NCBI GenBank assembly: GCA_052171895.1
Contig: JBQMRN010000002.1
Location: 248,001 to 312,000, forward strand
Direction: 5' to 3'
Source: Arsenophonus sp052171895
GTDB lineage: Bacteria; Pseudomonadota; Gammaproteobacteria; Enterobacterales; Enterobacteriaceae
Length of the DNA stretch: 64,000 nt
This document shows, piece after piece, positions 42,336 to 52,375 of the stretch (position 1 is its first letter; each line of letters starts with the position of its first letter). The notes beneath the pieces are model-generated. The model did not search any database and had not been told where the DNA came from. It worked only from the letters and a program-made list of their open reading frames with translations. The translations under genes were made by a program, and so were the position numbers.

Positions 42336-42806
42336 CTACAGCCAAGCCAGGATAACCATAGAGAAAGTAGCCGCGATAATATCATCTAACATAATACCTA
42401 ACCCTCCACCTATTTGTCGATCAAACCAACTAATAGGCCAAGGTTTTAACATGTCAAAAAAGCGGAAAAGCAGAAAAGCAATTAATATCCATTGCCAATT
42501 AACTAATGGTATCACCATGAGGGTCATCCACATGCCAATAAATTCATCCCAAACAATACTAGCGTGGTCGTGAATTTGCATATCATCAGATGTCCGTTGA
42601 CAAATAATAATACCAATAATAAAACCAAACAAAATAATAAACCAACATAACCAAATAGGTAATAATCAATATATCAATAGCCAGAATGGAATAGCAGCTA
42701 ACGATCCTATCGTTCCAGGAATGATTGGTGATAAACCACTACTAAATCCGGTTGCCAATAAATGCCAAGGATTTGATATCTTTAAACGAGATTTTTCATC
42801 AGTCAT
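42336..42806 (-). pseudogene. pgpA: pgpA with in-frame TGA (phosphatidylglycerophosphatase A)
   Basis: PgpA dephosphorylates phosphatidylglycerophosphate to phosphatidylglycerol. From ATG 42806 (MTDEKSRLKISNPWHLLATG) the frame is colinear with PgpA (E. coli 172 aa) but carries TGA at codon 47 (42666-42668) after IPFWLLIY. The same frame then continues LLPIWLCWFII... with DDMQIHDHASIVWDEFIGMW and FFDMLKPWPISWFDRQIGG to a stop at 42336, with no other lesion. It is also about 15 residues shorter at the end. Either a very recent nonsense mutation, a readthrough case, or a sequencing error. A restart at TTG 42632 would lack the first third. Confidence 0.8.
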
Positions 42807-43790
42807 AGCAAGCTTCTCCACAATAAAATGATCAAAACCAGTTAAATTAGGTAAAACCTCTTTATTACCATAAAAATAGCGGATGCCTTCTGATTCTGGT
42901 GTTATCTGGCCGATACAATGAAAATTTTCTCCAGTATATGCTAGTGCTAACTTTAATGCACCACTGTTTATCTTAGGCACTGTAAAGCACAGTTCATAAT
43001 CTTCTCCACCACTTAACGCCCAGGTTAACCCTTGTTCTGAAGTAACTTGTCTGCGCAAAGCATCCGATAGTGGTAAAGAATCCAATTTAATTTTAGCGCC
43101 ACAGCCACTAATTTTGAGAATATGCCCAAGATCAGAAATCAAGCCATCAGAAATATCTATTGCCGAAGAAGCAAGATGACGTAGAGCCTTCCCTTGCAAA
43201 ATACGAGGTTGTGGTCTTAAATGGCGCTGTATTAACCAATGACGATCTTTTACATCATCGACCATTAACTGTGATTGTAAAATTGCCAAGCCAGCAGCGC
43301 TATCTCCCAATGTCCCGGTAACATAAATCGAATCACCATTACAGGCTCCCGACCGTGTTAGTGATTTTCCTATAGGAATCAAACCATGGACTGTATAAGT
43401 TAAACTCATTGGCCCGCGAGTTGTGTCGCCACCAATAAGCTGCATTTCATAGTAATTAAGCTGTTCAAATAGGGTATAACTAAATCTTGCCAGCCAATCT
43501 TCATTGATTTCTGGCAATGTCAATGCAAGAGAAACCCAAGCAGGATCTGCTCCCATAGCGGCTAAGTCACTTAAATTAACTGCCAAAGATTTGTAGGCTA
43601 AATCTTCTGGTGAAATATTATCAAGAAAATGGATACCTGCAACTAATGTATCGGTAGTAATCCCTAATTGCTGTCTTTCCGGTATTGTTATCAACGCACA
43701 ATCATCACCAATACCTATATTAACGTCATGTCGATTTTGCTGTTGACGATTAAAATAACGCGCAATGATATCAAATTCGCTACAAACCAT
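42666..43790 (-). CDS. thiL: thiamine-monophosphate kinase, extended into pgpA frame
   Basis: ThiL phosphorylates thiamine monophosphate to the active diphosphate. GIGDDCALI, TDTLVAGIHF, NLSDLAAMGADP, GGDTTRGP, DISDGLISDLGHI and LSGGEDYEL are all present. The E. coli protein (325 aa) ends shortly after GYDHF; here the frame has no stop after GFDHFIVEKLA and continues in phase through the pgpA start to the TGA at 42666, giving 374 aa with about 46 extra PgpA residues. I chose the start at 43790 (MVCSEFDIIARYF), which fits the family; the open frame reaches up to 43862. Confidence 0.9.
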   Translation of the reverse strand: MVCSEFDIIARYFNRQQQNRHDVNIGIGDDCALITIPERQQLGITTDTLVAGIHFLDNISPEDLAYKSLAVNLSDLAAMGADPAWVSLALTLPEINEDWLARFSYTLFEQLNYYEMQLIGGDTTRGPMSLTYTVHGLIPIGKSLTRSGACNGDSIYVTGTLGDSAAGLAILQSQLMVDDVKDRHWLIQRHLRPQPRILQGKALRHLASSAIDISDGLISDLGHILKISGCGAKIKLDSLPLSDALRRQVTSEQGLTWALSGGEDYELCFTVPKINSGALKLALAYTGENFHCIGQITPESEGIRYFYGNKEVLPNLTGFDHFIVEKLAMTDEKSRLKISNPWHLLATGFSSGLSPIIPGTIGSLAAIPFWLLIY

Positions 43791-43889
43791 AATAATATTC
43801 CAATATATTATGCTTCGATTGCTATAAGGGGTATTGCACCACCTTATAATTAAAATGAACATCAGATTATTAAAAAAGCCTGAACACCA

Positions 43890-44303
43890 TTACTTCTTAC
43901 GCACAGTAGAAATAACTTTATCAAGCGCACCATTAATAAACTTGTAACTTTCCTCGGCACCAAAAACTTTTGCTAATTCAATTGCTTCATTAATAGCAAC
44001 TTTATAAGGTACATCATTACGGTAACAGAGTTCAAACATCGCTAAACGTAAAACCGCTTTCTCTACCTGACCAAGCTCCCCAAGATGACGGGAAAGATAA
44101 GGAGCCATCTTTTTATCTAGTTCCAACATATGAGTTGAAACGCCATTAAGTAGCTCACGGAAGTATGTCACATCAACATCTGAGGTATCCTGTTCAGATA
44201 AAAACTCCACTTCAACATCAGCAATATTATTACCAGATAATTGCCAGGAATAAATTGCCTGAACAGCGCACTCACGTGCACGATGACGAGCAGCAGGTTT
44301 CAT
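43890..44303 (-). CDS. nusB: transcription antitermination factor NusB
   Basis: 137 aa (E. coli 139). All-helical RNA-binding factor that, with NusE, binds boxA in rRNA leaders. KPAARHRARECAVQAIYSWQ at the N-terminus and NEAIELAKVFGAEESYKFINGALDKV at the C-terminus are typical. Between ribH and thiL, as in E. coli. Confidence 0.97.
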   Translation of the reverse strand: MKPAARHRARECAVQAIYSWQLSGNNIADVEVEFLSEQDTSDVDVTYFRELLNGVSTHMLELDKKMAPYLSRHLGELGQVEKAVLRLAMFELCYRNDVPYKVAINEAIELAKVFGAEESYKFINGALDKVISTVRKK

Positions 44304-44326
44304 AAAATTTCCCTTAAATAAAATAG

Positions 44327-44797
44327 TTAGCCTTTAATGGCTTGAATTACATTAACCATTTCTAGTGCAGATAATGCAGCATCTGCACCTTTATTCCCCG
44401 ATTTTGTACCAGCGCGCTCAATGGCCTGCTCAATATCCTCGGTTGTTAATACACCAAAGGCAACAGGAATGTTACTTGTCATCGCGACATTAGAAAGTCC
44501 AGCACTGCATTCACCGGCAACATATTCAAAATGTGGAGTTGCACCACGGATAACGCTAGCAAGTGCAATGACTGCATCATATTTTTTGGTTTCTACTAGT
44601 GTTTTAATCGTCAAGGACAGTTCATAGGCACCAGGCACCCAAACTACCGTAATATTTTCTTTTGCAAGTTGGCCAACACGCTCCAAGGTATCAATAGCGC
44701 CTTCCAGTAAACTACTATTGATAAAATGATTAAAACGTGCAACAACGATTGCTATATGAGCTTTAGGAGCTGCTACCGTGCCTTTTATTACTTTCAT
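44327..44797 (-). CDS. ribH: 6,7-dimethyl-8-ribityllumazine synthase
   Basis: 156 aa (the same as E. coli RibE/RibH). VPGAYELSLTIK and the catalytic His in GATPHFEYVAGE are present. It joins the RibD-derived pyrimidine to dihydroxybutanone phosphate. A 191-bp gap separates it from ribD upstream, larger than in E. coli. Confidence 0.97.
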   Translation of the reverse strand: MKVIKGTVAAPKAHIAIVVARFNHFINSSLLEGAIDTLERVGQLAKENITVVWVPGAYELSLTIKTLVETKKYDAVIALASVIRGATPHFEYVAGECSAGLSNVAMTSNIPVAFGVLTTEDIEQAIERAGTKSGNKGADAALSALEMVNVIQAIKG

Positions 44798-44988
44798 AAC
44801 CTTTCCTTAATAGTAATTATTCTTTACAGAAACGGTAATTTTACCATATTATTTTCTATACTTTAGACTCCCGAATTTAGCTAACTTTAAACGGTTATTA
44901 AGAGCGCTAAATTGGATCAATTAATGTTACATTACTTTAATTCTACTACTTTTCTATAGTTAACTAACTAGTTAATAACAATATGAGA

Positions 44989-46098
44989 TCATATTGGGCG
45001 AAGTGTTAAACGTAAATCAGGCCCAATAACTTCAATATTAATAAATTCAAATGCAGGTGCATCTTTCAATTTTTGTAATGCGGGAATATTAATTAATTCT
45101 CTTGCGGTACCACCTAAAATTTTAGGTGCAATATAGAGAATCAATTCATCAACTAATCCTAATGTTAACAAAGCGCCGGCAAGTGTTGGTCCGCTTTCGA
45201 TCCAAATTGAATTAATATTACGTTTAGCCAGCTGCATTATTAGCAAAACTAAATCAATGCCTTTTCCGTAGGTTGGGATTGTAATTTGTTTAACATCACC
45301 ACACCAATTCTGGAATATGGGTCTAGGGCGAATAAGCCAACATTCACCATCTGATTTTGTTACAATATCTTCTGGTTTTACTTGATTCTGACGATCTAAA
45401 ACAATTCTTATTGGCTGTCTAAGGCTTTCTTTAGGATAAAGATTTTTCAGTTCAGGCGTAAAATCTGTCCAACGAACATTTAAAGCTGGGTTATCAGCTA
45501 AAATAGTGGCACTAGTAGTCAAAATTGCGCTCGCCTGAGCTCTGAAACTTTGTACATCTTGGCGGGCTTTTGGCGAAGTGATCCATTTACTTTCACCTGA
45601 TGCAAGGGCTATCCGTCCATCAAGTGATGCGGCTAACTTAAGTTGAACATAGGGAGAACCTGTTCGCATTCTTTTTAGAAAACCTCGATTTAATTGTTCA
45701 GCTTCATCCATTAATAAACCATGTATTACTTCGATACCAGCCTGCTGTAATTTAAGTAAACCTTGTCCTGCAACCTGTGGATTTGGATCTTGCATTGTCA
45801 CGACAACTCGCAGAATACCTGCACTAATTAACGCATCTGCACAAGGTGGAGTTTTACCATAATGGCTACAGGGCTCTAATGTAATATAAGCGGTTGCCCC
45901 ATTAGCTTTCTCACCGGCCATTTGTAAAGCATAAATCTCAGCATGTGACTCGCCTGCTCTACAATGAAAGCCTTCACCCACAACTTCACCATTGCGTACA
46001 ATAACACAACCTACATTTGGGTTAGGTGAAGTAGTAAATCGTCCTTGCTTGGCTAATGACAACGCACGGCTCATAAACTGTTTATCAAACGTGGTCAT
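44989..46098 (-). CDS. ribD: bifunctional riboflavin deaminase/reductase RibD
   Basis: 369 aa (E. coli 367). Deaminase domain at 1-~145 with the zinc motif HAE (69-71) and PCSHYGKTPPC; reductase domain at about 146-369 with QLKLAASLDGRIALASGESKWI in two blocks, RQPIRIVLD, and ESGPTLAGALL. Two consecutive steps of riboflavin synthesis. It is preceded by dead nrdR. Confidence 0.97.
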   Translation of the reverse strand: MTTFDKQFMSRALSLAKQGRFTTSPNPNVGCVIVRNGEVVGEGFHCRAGESHAEIYALQMAGEKANGATAYITLEPCSHYGKTPPCADALISAGILRVVVTMQDPNPQVAGQGLLKLQQAGIEVIHGLLMDEAEQLNRGFLKRMRTGSPYVQLKLAASLDGRIALASGESKWITSPKARQDVQSFRAQASAILTTSATILADNPALNVRWTDFTPELKNLYPKESLRQPIRIVLDRQNQVKPEDIVTKSDGECWLIRPRPIFQNWCGDVKQITIPTYGKGIDLVLLIMQLAKRNINSIWIESGPTLAGALLTLGLVDELILYIAPKILGGTARELINIPALQKLKDAPAFEFINIEVIGPDLRLTLRPI

Positions 46099-46106
46099 TT
46101 TTACTA

Positions 46107-46560
46107 TTAATCCTGTAACTTAGCAAGTTCTTCGCTAAATTTATGAATATCTTCAAAATCATGATATACCGAAGCAACGCTTATTATAGAAGCAATTTTA
46201 TCTAGCTTTTTTAATTCATCCATGACAATTTTTCCGATCACATTCGTCGGAATTTTCTTGCTCTCCAGAGTTGCAAGAAGTTGCGATTTTTATATTATTA
46301 ATAGCTGTTTTTATATCATCAGAAGTTAACCTGGCATTTTTCTAATGCTTTTTGCATACACCTCCTCTTAGTTTGTATTCATCAAATGACTCACTTATAT
46401 CATCACTTTTTAGCACGCGAAGCATGACTAATTCAGCCACTTTAAAAGTAGTAAAAAGTTCATGAGATTCAAGACATAGTCGTATAATCTGCGAACCATC
46501 GCCAAAAAGACGTGAATCAATCACTTTGGTATCTACAGCCGCCAAAATTGGCAATACATA
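46107..46560 (-). pseudogene. nrdR: nrdR pseudogene (ribonucleotide reductase repressor)
   Basis: AAVDTKVIDSRLFGDGSQIIR and FTTFKVAELVMLRVLKSDDISESFDEYKLR match NrdR in successive positions, followed after a stop by TSDDIKTAINNIK and, in another frame, the C-terminus ELAKLQD. Zinc-ribbon cysteines are largely lost: the CPFC pair reads LPILA and the CLVC pair reads CLES. It lies directly upstream of ribD, as in E. coli. Confidence 0.85.
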
Positions 46561-46668
46561 AATTTCCTGATTTTAGGGTCCGATTTTTTCCATTTAACTT
46601 ATAGCTACCAATGAAAACACGCCTGCTAGGCGCAATCTAAACAGGATGTGAGTTAATAAAATTTACCT

Positions 46669-47640
46669 TTAAGGTAGTAGAGAATGTTGATCTGCTCCCT
46701 CTTTTACCACCTTAGGTAGGATTAAATGCTCTTGTTTTATTCCCATTTTTAATGCCAGAGCAGAAGCAACATAAATTGAAGAAATGGTTCCAATTGTCAC
46801 ACCAATTAACATAACTAGAGAAAATCCTTTCAGTATTGAACCACCAAAAAGATAGAGCATCAAAATCACTAATAAGGAAGTTCCTGATGTAATAACTGTT
46901 CGACTCAATGTTTGCGTTAATGAAATATTCACTATTTCATAAGAAGTACCACGGCGGATCTTGCGGAAATTTTCACGAATACGATCAGAGACAACAATGC
47001 TGTCATTTAATGAATAACCTATGACCGACATTAATGAAGCAAGAATAGTCATATCAAGTTCAATTTGAAAAAGCGATACAATGCCTAATGTAATAATCAC
47101 ATCATGCGCTAATGATATTACTGCACCGGTAGCAAGACGCCATTCAAAACGGAAACCTACGTAAATTAATATACAAATCAAAGCAAATAATAATGCCATT
47201 GCTCCGGTTTGAGCTAATTCACTACCTACACTCGGCCCGACAAATTCCATGCGTTTAATCGTTGCTTGATCATTGATATTTTTGTTAATGAGGTAAATAA
47301 TAGATTTAGTGATTTCTTGACCTGTAACTCCTTTTTTAATAGGAGGTAATCTGATTATAATATCTCGGCTATTGCCAAATTTTTGAATCAACAGCTCTTG
47401 ATGGCCATTATTTGCTAAACTTGCTCTAATTTTATCAAGATCCACAGGATGGCTGAGATTAATTTCAATAACAATTCCGCCAGTGAAATCTAATCCCCAG
47501 TTAAAACCTTTGAATGAAATGACTGTAACGGAAAGAATAAATAAAATAATTGAGCTAGTAAAAGCTAAATAAGCCCAACGCATAAAATCGATAACTTTAC
47601 GGCCATGATTTAATTGTTCTACTGTGTAATATTGTACCAC
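46669..47640 (-). CDS. secF: protein translocase subunit SecF
   Basis: 323 aa (the same as E. coli). Six membrane segments with a periplasmic domain after the first; GLDFTGGIVIEI and the RND-type motif GYSLNDSIVVSDRIREN are present. It works with SecD and YajC to pull exported proteins across the membrane using the proton gradient. 11 bp after secD. Confidence 0.97.
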   Translation of the reverse strand: MVQYYTVEQLNHGRKVIDFMRWAYLAFTSSIILFILSVTVISFKGFNWGLDFTGGIVIEINLSHPVDLDKIRASLANNGHQELLIQKFGNSRDIIIRLPPIKKGVTGQEITKSIIYLINKNINDQATIKRMEFVGPSVGSELAQTGAMALLFALICILIYVGFRFEWRLATGAVISLAHDVIITLGIVSLFQIELDMTILASLMSVIGYSLNDSIVVSDRIRENFRKIRRGTSYEIVNISLTQTLSRTVITSGTSLLVILMLYLFGGSILKGFSLVMLIGVTIGTISSIYVASALALKMGIKQEHLILPKVVKEGADQHSLLP

Positions 47641-47651
47641 AACCAGGCTCC

Positions 47652-49505
47652 TTAAATAGACAGCTTTTTAATACATTTACCACCATACAATAAGTTCACG
47701 ATAGCACGTGTTCCTACAATTGCAGTAAACATGGAGGTGGCAATACCAATCGCTGTAGTAATGGCAAAGCCCTTAATCGAGCCGGTGCCTATCGCATACA
47801 AAATGCTTGCAGTGATCAGAGTTGTTAAATTTGCATCTAATATACTGGAAAATGCCCCTTTATAACCTTCATGTATTGCTTGCTGTATTGAACGACCATT
47901 CTTTAGTTCTTCTTTAATACGCTCATTAATCAATACATTAGCATCAACAGCGACAGCAAGCATTAAAATAATGCCAGCAATTCCTGGCATGGTTAAAGTA
48001 GCTCCCGGTAATACCGACATAACCCCAATAATAAGGATCAAGTTTGCTAATAATGCAAAACTGGCAATTAAACCAAACTTACGATAATAAATAATCATAA
48101 ATAGAACTGAAGCTAGAAAACCGGCTAATGATGCTTTGATTCCTTGTTCAATATTTTGCAATCCTAATGTTGGCCCAATTATTCTTTCTTCAACAATTTG
48201 AAGAGGTGAAATTAATGCGCCAGCGCGTAATAATAAAGATAATTGACGAGCTTCAGTTGGATTACTGATACCAGTAATACGAAATTTGCTACCAAAACGA
48301 TCGGAAATTTTGGCGATATTAATGACTTTCTCATCTTTTAGGAAAATAGTACGACCATTGGCATCTTTTCGCCCACTATCTTTATATTCAACAAACAAGG
48401 TTGCCATCAGTTTATCCTGATTATTACGGGTAAAATTAGACATAATAGAGCCACCAACACTATCCAAACCAATGCTTACCTGTGGGCTGCCTATTTCATC
48501 TAAATCTGACATCGAATCAGTAATATGATCTCCTGTCAATATAAGACATTTATAAAGAACAACAGGTTCACCATCACGAGTATATTTTATCTCAGAATCA
48601 CTCGGAATATGGCCACGTTGAATAGCTGAATTGTCTATATCAACATTAACCAACCGAAACTCCAACGTTGCAGTAGCAGCAAGGATCTCTTTTGCTCGTG
48701 CCGTATCTTGAATACCCGGTAATTCAACGACAATATGATCAGCACCCTGACGTTGTACCAATGGTTCAGTAATGCCTAATTGGTTAACACGGTTACGGAT
48801 AATATTAATATTTTGTGATACTACATAATTACGTGCTTCACGGATCCGCTCATCTGTTATTACTGCCGTTAATAGATTGTTGTTAGCAGCAGTAAAAACC
48901 AAATCGCGATAACGTGGTGTTAAATAAGATTCAGCTTGCGAACGCCCCCTTCCATTATCATCACGAAAATAGATTTCAACACCGTAATTATCTATTTTAC
49001 GTATAGTTGAATATGGGATCCCTTTTTCACGTAAATCACTAAGCAGACCATCAATATTTTGTTTTTGCAACTTAGCCAATGCTGTTTCCATATTCACTTC
49101 CATTAAAAAGTGAACACCACCACGCAAATCTAACCCTAATTTCATTGGCTCAGCGCCAAATGCCCTTAACCAATGAGGGGTAGCAGGTGCCAGATTTAAC
49201 GCCACGATATACTGTTCTCCTAAATTGGCAACTAATGTTTCGCGTGCATGCAGTTGAATATCTGGATTATTAAAACGAGCAAGAATTATACCACTTTCTA
49301 GTGCAATTGATTTACTTTCGATTTTTTCTTTCTTTAAAATATTATTAACTTGATCCAAAGTCTGTTCATTCGCTGCAGTTCCCCAGACGCCAGTAACCTG
49401 AACAGCCGGATCCTCTCCATAAATGTTTGGAACTGCATACAGCAGACCAATTACCAATGCAGCGATAAGCATGAAATACTTCCACAAAGGATAACGATTT
49501 AGCAC
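47652..49505 (-). CDS. secD: protein translocase subunit SecD
   Basis: 617 aa (E. coli 615). N-terminal helix, then a large periplasmic region (P1, about 30-450) with LGLDLRGGVHFLMEV, then five helices including VAVDANVLINERIKEEL. Partner of SecF. Confidence 0.98.
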   Translation of the reverse strand: MLNRYPLWKYFMLIAALVIGLLYAVPNIYGEDPAVQVTGVWGTAANEQTLDQVNNILKKEKIESKSIALESGIILARFNNPDIQLHARETLVANLGEQYIVALNLAPATPHWLRAFGAEPMKLGLDLRGGVHFLMEVNMETALAKLQKQNIDGLLSDLREKGIPYSTIRKIDNYGVEIYFRDDNGRGRSQAESYLTPRYRDLVFTAANNNLLTAVITDERIREARNYVVSQNINIIRNRVNQLGITEPLVQRQGADHIVVELPGIQDTARAKEILAATATLEFRLVNVDIDNSAIQRGHIPSDSEIKYTRDGEPVVLYKCLILTGDHITDSMSDLDEIGSPQVSIGLDSVGGSIMSNFTRNNQDKLMATLFVEYKDSGRKDANGRTIFLKDEKVINIAKISDRFGSKFRITGISNPTEARQLSLLLRAGALISPLQIVEERIIGPTLGLQNIEQGIKASLAGFLASVLFMIIYYRKFGLIASFALLANLILIIGVMSVLPGATLTMPGIAGIILMLAVAVDANVLINERIKEELKNGRSIQQAIHEGYKGAFSSILDANLTTLITASILYAIGTGSIKGFAITTAIGIATSMFTAIVGTRAIVNLLYGGKCIKKLSI

Positions 49506-49535
49506 GGCAATTCTCTCGTTCGTGAAAATTAGAAA

Positions 49536-49871
49536 TTAGATAGATTTCATTGTACCTTTTGGTAATATAGCAGTAACAAAATCACGTTTAATGGTTACAT
49601 CATTGGTGTCATTTAGTGCAATAACAACATAATCTGTTTCAGATACTTTAGTGACGCGGCCAATTAATCCACCGGTTGTTAGTATCTCATCACCTTTAGA
49701 AATAGAATCCATTAATTTTTTGTGCTCTTTAGCTCGCTTTTGCTGTGGGCGCAAGATCATAAAATAAAAAATCAGTCCGAAAACAAGTAGCATGACAATT
49801 AAAGAGTATGGGTTGTTTCCTTGCGCCTGAGCACCTGCTGAAGCGAGTGTTTCAGAAATAAACAAACTCAT
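49536..49871 (-). CDS. yajC: Sec translocon accessory subunit YajC
   Basis: 111 aa (E. coli 110). One membrane helix (about 24-42, LIVMLLVFGLIFYFMILRPQQKRAKEH) and a cytoplasmic domain with GDEILTTGGLIGRVTKV. Standard queA-tgt-yajC-secD-secF order. Confidence 0.96.
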   Translation of the reverse strand: MSLFISETLASAGAQAQGNNPYSLIVMLLVFGLIFYFMILRPQQKRAKEHKKLMDSISKGDEILTTGGLIGRVTKVSETDYVVIALNDTNDVTIKRDFVTAILPKGTMKSI

Positions 49872-49978
49872 TAAAATTTCCTCATTATGAATTAAAACAA
49901 TATTTCTAGCTTAAAACTTAGTCTAAGCCAATAAATCCTACAGTGATTTAATTTAATTAGCACGACTGAAATTATACT

Positions 49979-51097
49979 CTAGTTTGATGAAATCGATTTA
50001 TTGATTCGTTTATAAAACTTTACTGCGAAAGCATCAAATTTTCCTTCTTCAATCGCTTCTCGAATTTCAATCATTAGCTGTTGATAATAACGTAAATTAT
50101 GTAAGGTATTAAGCCTGGCACCAAGAATTTCAGTACATCTGTCAAGATGATGTAAATAAGCACGACTATAGTGAGAGCAAGTATAGCAGTCACAATGAGC
50201 ATCTAATGGCGAAGTATCTGATTTATATTTAGCATTACGGATTTTAATTACACCTTCTGTAACAAATAGATGTCCATTTCGGGCATTCCGGGTTGGCATT
50301 ACACAATCAAACATATCAATACCTCGCCGAACCCCTTCAACCAGATCCTCCGGTTTACCAACTCCCATTAAATACCGTGGTTTATTCTGCGGAATTTGTT
50401 GGCAAACATGCTCTAAAATATGGTGCATATTCTCTTTAGGTTCTCCCACAGCTAAACCACCAACAGCGTAACCATCAAAACCAATATCAATTAGGCCTTT
50501 TATTGATATATCACGTAAATCCGGGTAAACACTGCCATGAATAATGCCAAACAGCGCATTTTTATTAGATAACTCATCAAATCGTTGGCGACTACGTTTT
50601 GCCAGACGAAGAGACATTTCCATCGATTTTTTAGCGTAATTCCAATCTGCTGGATAAGGTGTGCATTCATCAAAAATCATAACAATATCTGAACCTAGAT
50701 CGTACTGGATTTCCATTGACTTTTCAGGGCTCAGAAAAATCTTTTTACCATTAATTGGATGGCAAAAATAGACGCCCTCTTCTTTAATTTTACGCATGGC
50801 ACCAAGGCTAAAAACTTGAAATCCACCGGAATCAGTTAAAATTGGTCCATGCCATTGCATAAAATCATGCAGATCGCCATGTAATTTCATTATTTCCTGT
50901 CCAGGACGCAACCATAAATGAAAGGTATTGCCTAACAAGATTTGTGCCCCACTTTCTTTAACTTCTTCTGGCGTCATCCCCTTTACTGTGCCATAAGTGC
51001 CAACCGGCATAAAAGCAGGCGTTTCTACAATTCCACGCTTAAAAATCAAGCGACCACGACGAGCTTTGCCGTCTTGGGTTTGTAATTCATATTTCAC
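49979..51097 (-). CDS. tgt: queuine/preQ1 tRNA-guanine transglycosylase
   Basis: 372 aa (E. coli 375). It exchanges G34 of GUN-anticodon tRNAs for preQ1. Asp89 (TDSGGFQ), Asp143 (FDECTPYP), the nucleophile Asp in MFDCVMPTRNARNG and the zinc motif CDCYTC...H are intact. At position 187 the conserved FGIIQGS reads FGIIHGS; this Gln contacts preQ1 in known structures. I start at GTG 51097 because a GGGGGA ribosome site precedes it and the frame aligns with the E. coli start; the open frame extends to 51193 without family support. Confidence 0.94.
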   Translation of the reverse strand: MKYELQTQDGKARRGRLIFKRGIVETPAFMPVGTYGTVKGMTPEEVKESGAQILLGNTFHLWLRPGQEIMKLHGDLHDFMQWHGPILTDSGGFQVFSLGAMRKIKEEGVYFCHPINGKKIFLSPEKSMEIQYDLGSDIVMIFDECTPYPADWNYAKKSMEMSLRLAKRSRQRFDELSNKNALFGIIHGSVYPDLRDISIKGLIDIGFDGYAVGGLAVGEPKENMHHILEHVCQQIPQNKPRYLMGVGKPEDLVEGVRRGIDMFDCVMPTRNARNGHLFVTEGVIKIRNAKYKSDTSPLDAHCDCYTCSHYSRAYLHHLDRCTEILGARLNTLHNLRYYQQLMIEIREAIEEGKFDAFAVKFYKRINKSISSN

Positions 51098-51201
51098 TTT
51101 CCCCCTCTCTACTCTAGCATCAGAAAAACAGTCTGATTGGTTATTTACATATTCAGTTAAATATATTACTGATATTAATTTAATAGTTAACAACTAGTTA
51201 G

Positions 51202-52263
51202 CTACTTTTCAGTTTCTGCCTTAGGATTATGCGTGATAAACATGGCATCACCATAACTAAAAAAACGATACTTCTCTGCGATTGCTTTTTGATAGGCATT
51301 CATCGTATGCTGATAACCAGCAAAAGCAGATACCAACATAACTAAAGTAGACTTAGGTAAATGAAAATTAGTAATTAACGCATCAACAATTTGAAAATGG
51401 AAGCCTGGGTAAATAAAAATTCGAGTATCATCAAAAAAGGGGGCAATAATTCCTTCTTGAGACGTACAAGCGGCACTTTCTAATGATCTAATCGAAGTTG
51501 TGCCAACTGCAATAACACGTTTACCTCTCGCTTTACACTCCACTATTGCATCAACAACCTGTTTCGATACTTCAAGATATTCTGCATGCATGCTATGTTC
51601 AGCAATATTTTTCACCCGAACAGGTTGAAATGTGCCGGCACTAACATGCAGTGTCACAAATGCCATTCCTACCCCCTTTTGCCGCAGCGCCGCTAATAAT
51701 GATTCATCAAAATGTAATCCTGCTGTGGGCGCAGCAATGGCTCCAGGCCGTTTGGCATAAACCGTTTGATAAAGCGTTCTATCAAACGCTTCATCAGGGC
51801 GAGCAATATAGGGAGGTAAAGGCATATGACCAATATCATTTAAAATAGTTAACACGTCTCGTTTATCCTGAAAACTAATTTTAAATAGTGTATTATGTCT
51901 TGCCAAGATAATAGCTTTAACGCTTTCATTATCACCTAATAATAATTCAGTTCCAACTTTTGGTACTTTAGAAGCGCGAATATGTGCTAAAACACTATGG
52001 GGATCTAACATACGCTCAATCAATACTTCAATTTTACCGCCAGACATTTTACGGCCATAAACACGAGCCGGTATCACCTGGGTATTATTGAAAACAAGTA
52101 AATCAGCTGATTCTAATTTATCAACAATATCAGTAAATATACCATGTGCCAGTTCACCTGTTGAACCATTTAAAGAAAGTAATCGGCAGTCACTACGTTT
52201 AGCTAAGGGATAATGGGCTATTAACTCATCAGGTAATTTAAAAGTAAAATCAGAAAGACGCAT
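51202..52263 (-). CDS. queA: tRNA preQ1 ribosyltransferase-isomerase QueA
   Basis: 353 aa (E. coli 356). It transfers the ribosyl part of S-adenosylmethionine to preQ1-tRNA to form epoxyqueuosine. RLSDFTFKLPDELIAHYP, RVYGRKMSGGKIEVL, APTAGLHFDESLL and ITNFHLPKSTLVMLVSAFAG (in separate blocks) are family hallmarks. First gene of the queA-tgt-yajC-secDF unit, divergent from dead acpH. Confidence 0.97.
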   Translation of the reverse strand: MRLSDFTFKLPDELIAHYPLAKRSDCRLLSLNGSTGELAHGIFTDIVDKLESADLLVFNNTQVIPARVYGRKMSGGKIEVLIERMLDPHSVLAHIRASKVPKVGTELLLGDNESVKAIILARHNTLFKISFQDKRDVLTILNDIGHMPLPPYIARPDEAFDRTLYQTVYAKRPGAIAAPTAGLHFDESLLAALRQKGVGMAFVTLHVSAGTFQPVRVKNIAEHSMHAEYLEVSKQVVDAIVECKARGKRVIAVGTTSIRSLESAACTSQEGIIAPFFDDTRIFIYPGFHFQIVDALITNFHLPKSTLVMLVSAFAGYQHTMNAYQKAIAEKYRFFSYGDAMFITHNPKAETEK

Positions 52264-52375
52264 TTCTTTATATTATTTAATCAAAACAAGCGAACTAGTC
52301 TAGTGCGGTGATAAAAACAGTGCAACAAATAAGCATCATAAAAACTAAAAATTCACTTATACTTATAATGACACT

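Noticed and set aside
42336..42632. Separate 98-aa gene starting at TTG 42632
   Set aside because: It is the downstream part of pgpA in the same frame after the TGA; treating it as an independent gene would hide the lesion.
42666..42668. TGA read as tryptophan (genetic code change)
   Set aside because: Intact genes such as cyoB use TGG for Trp and none of the intact genes needs TGA to be read as sense; a single internal TGA does not support recoding.
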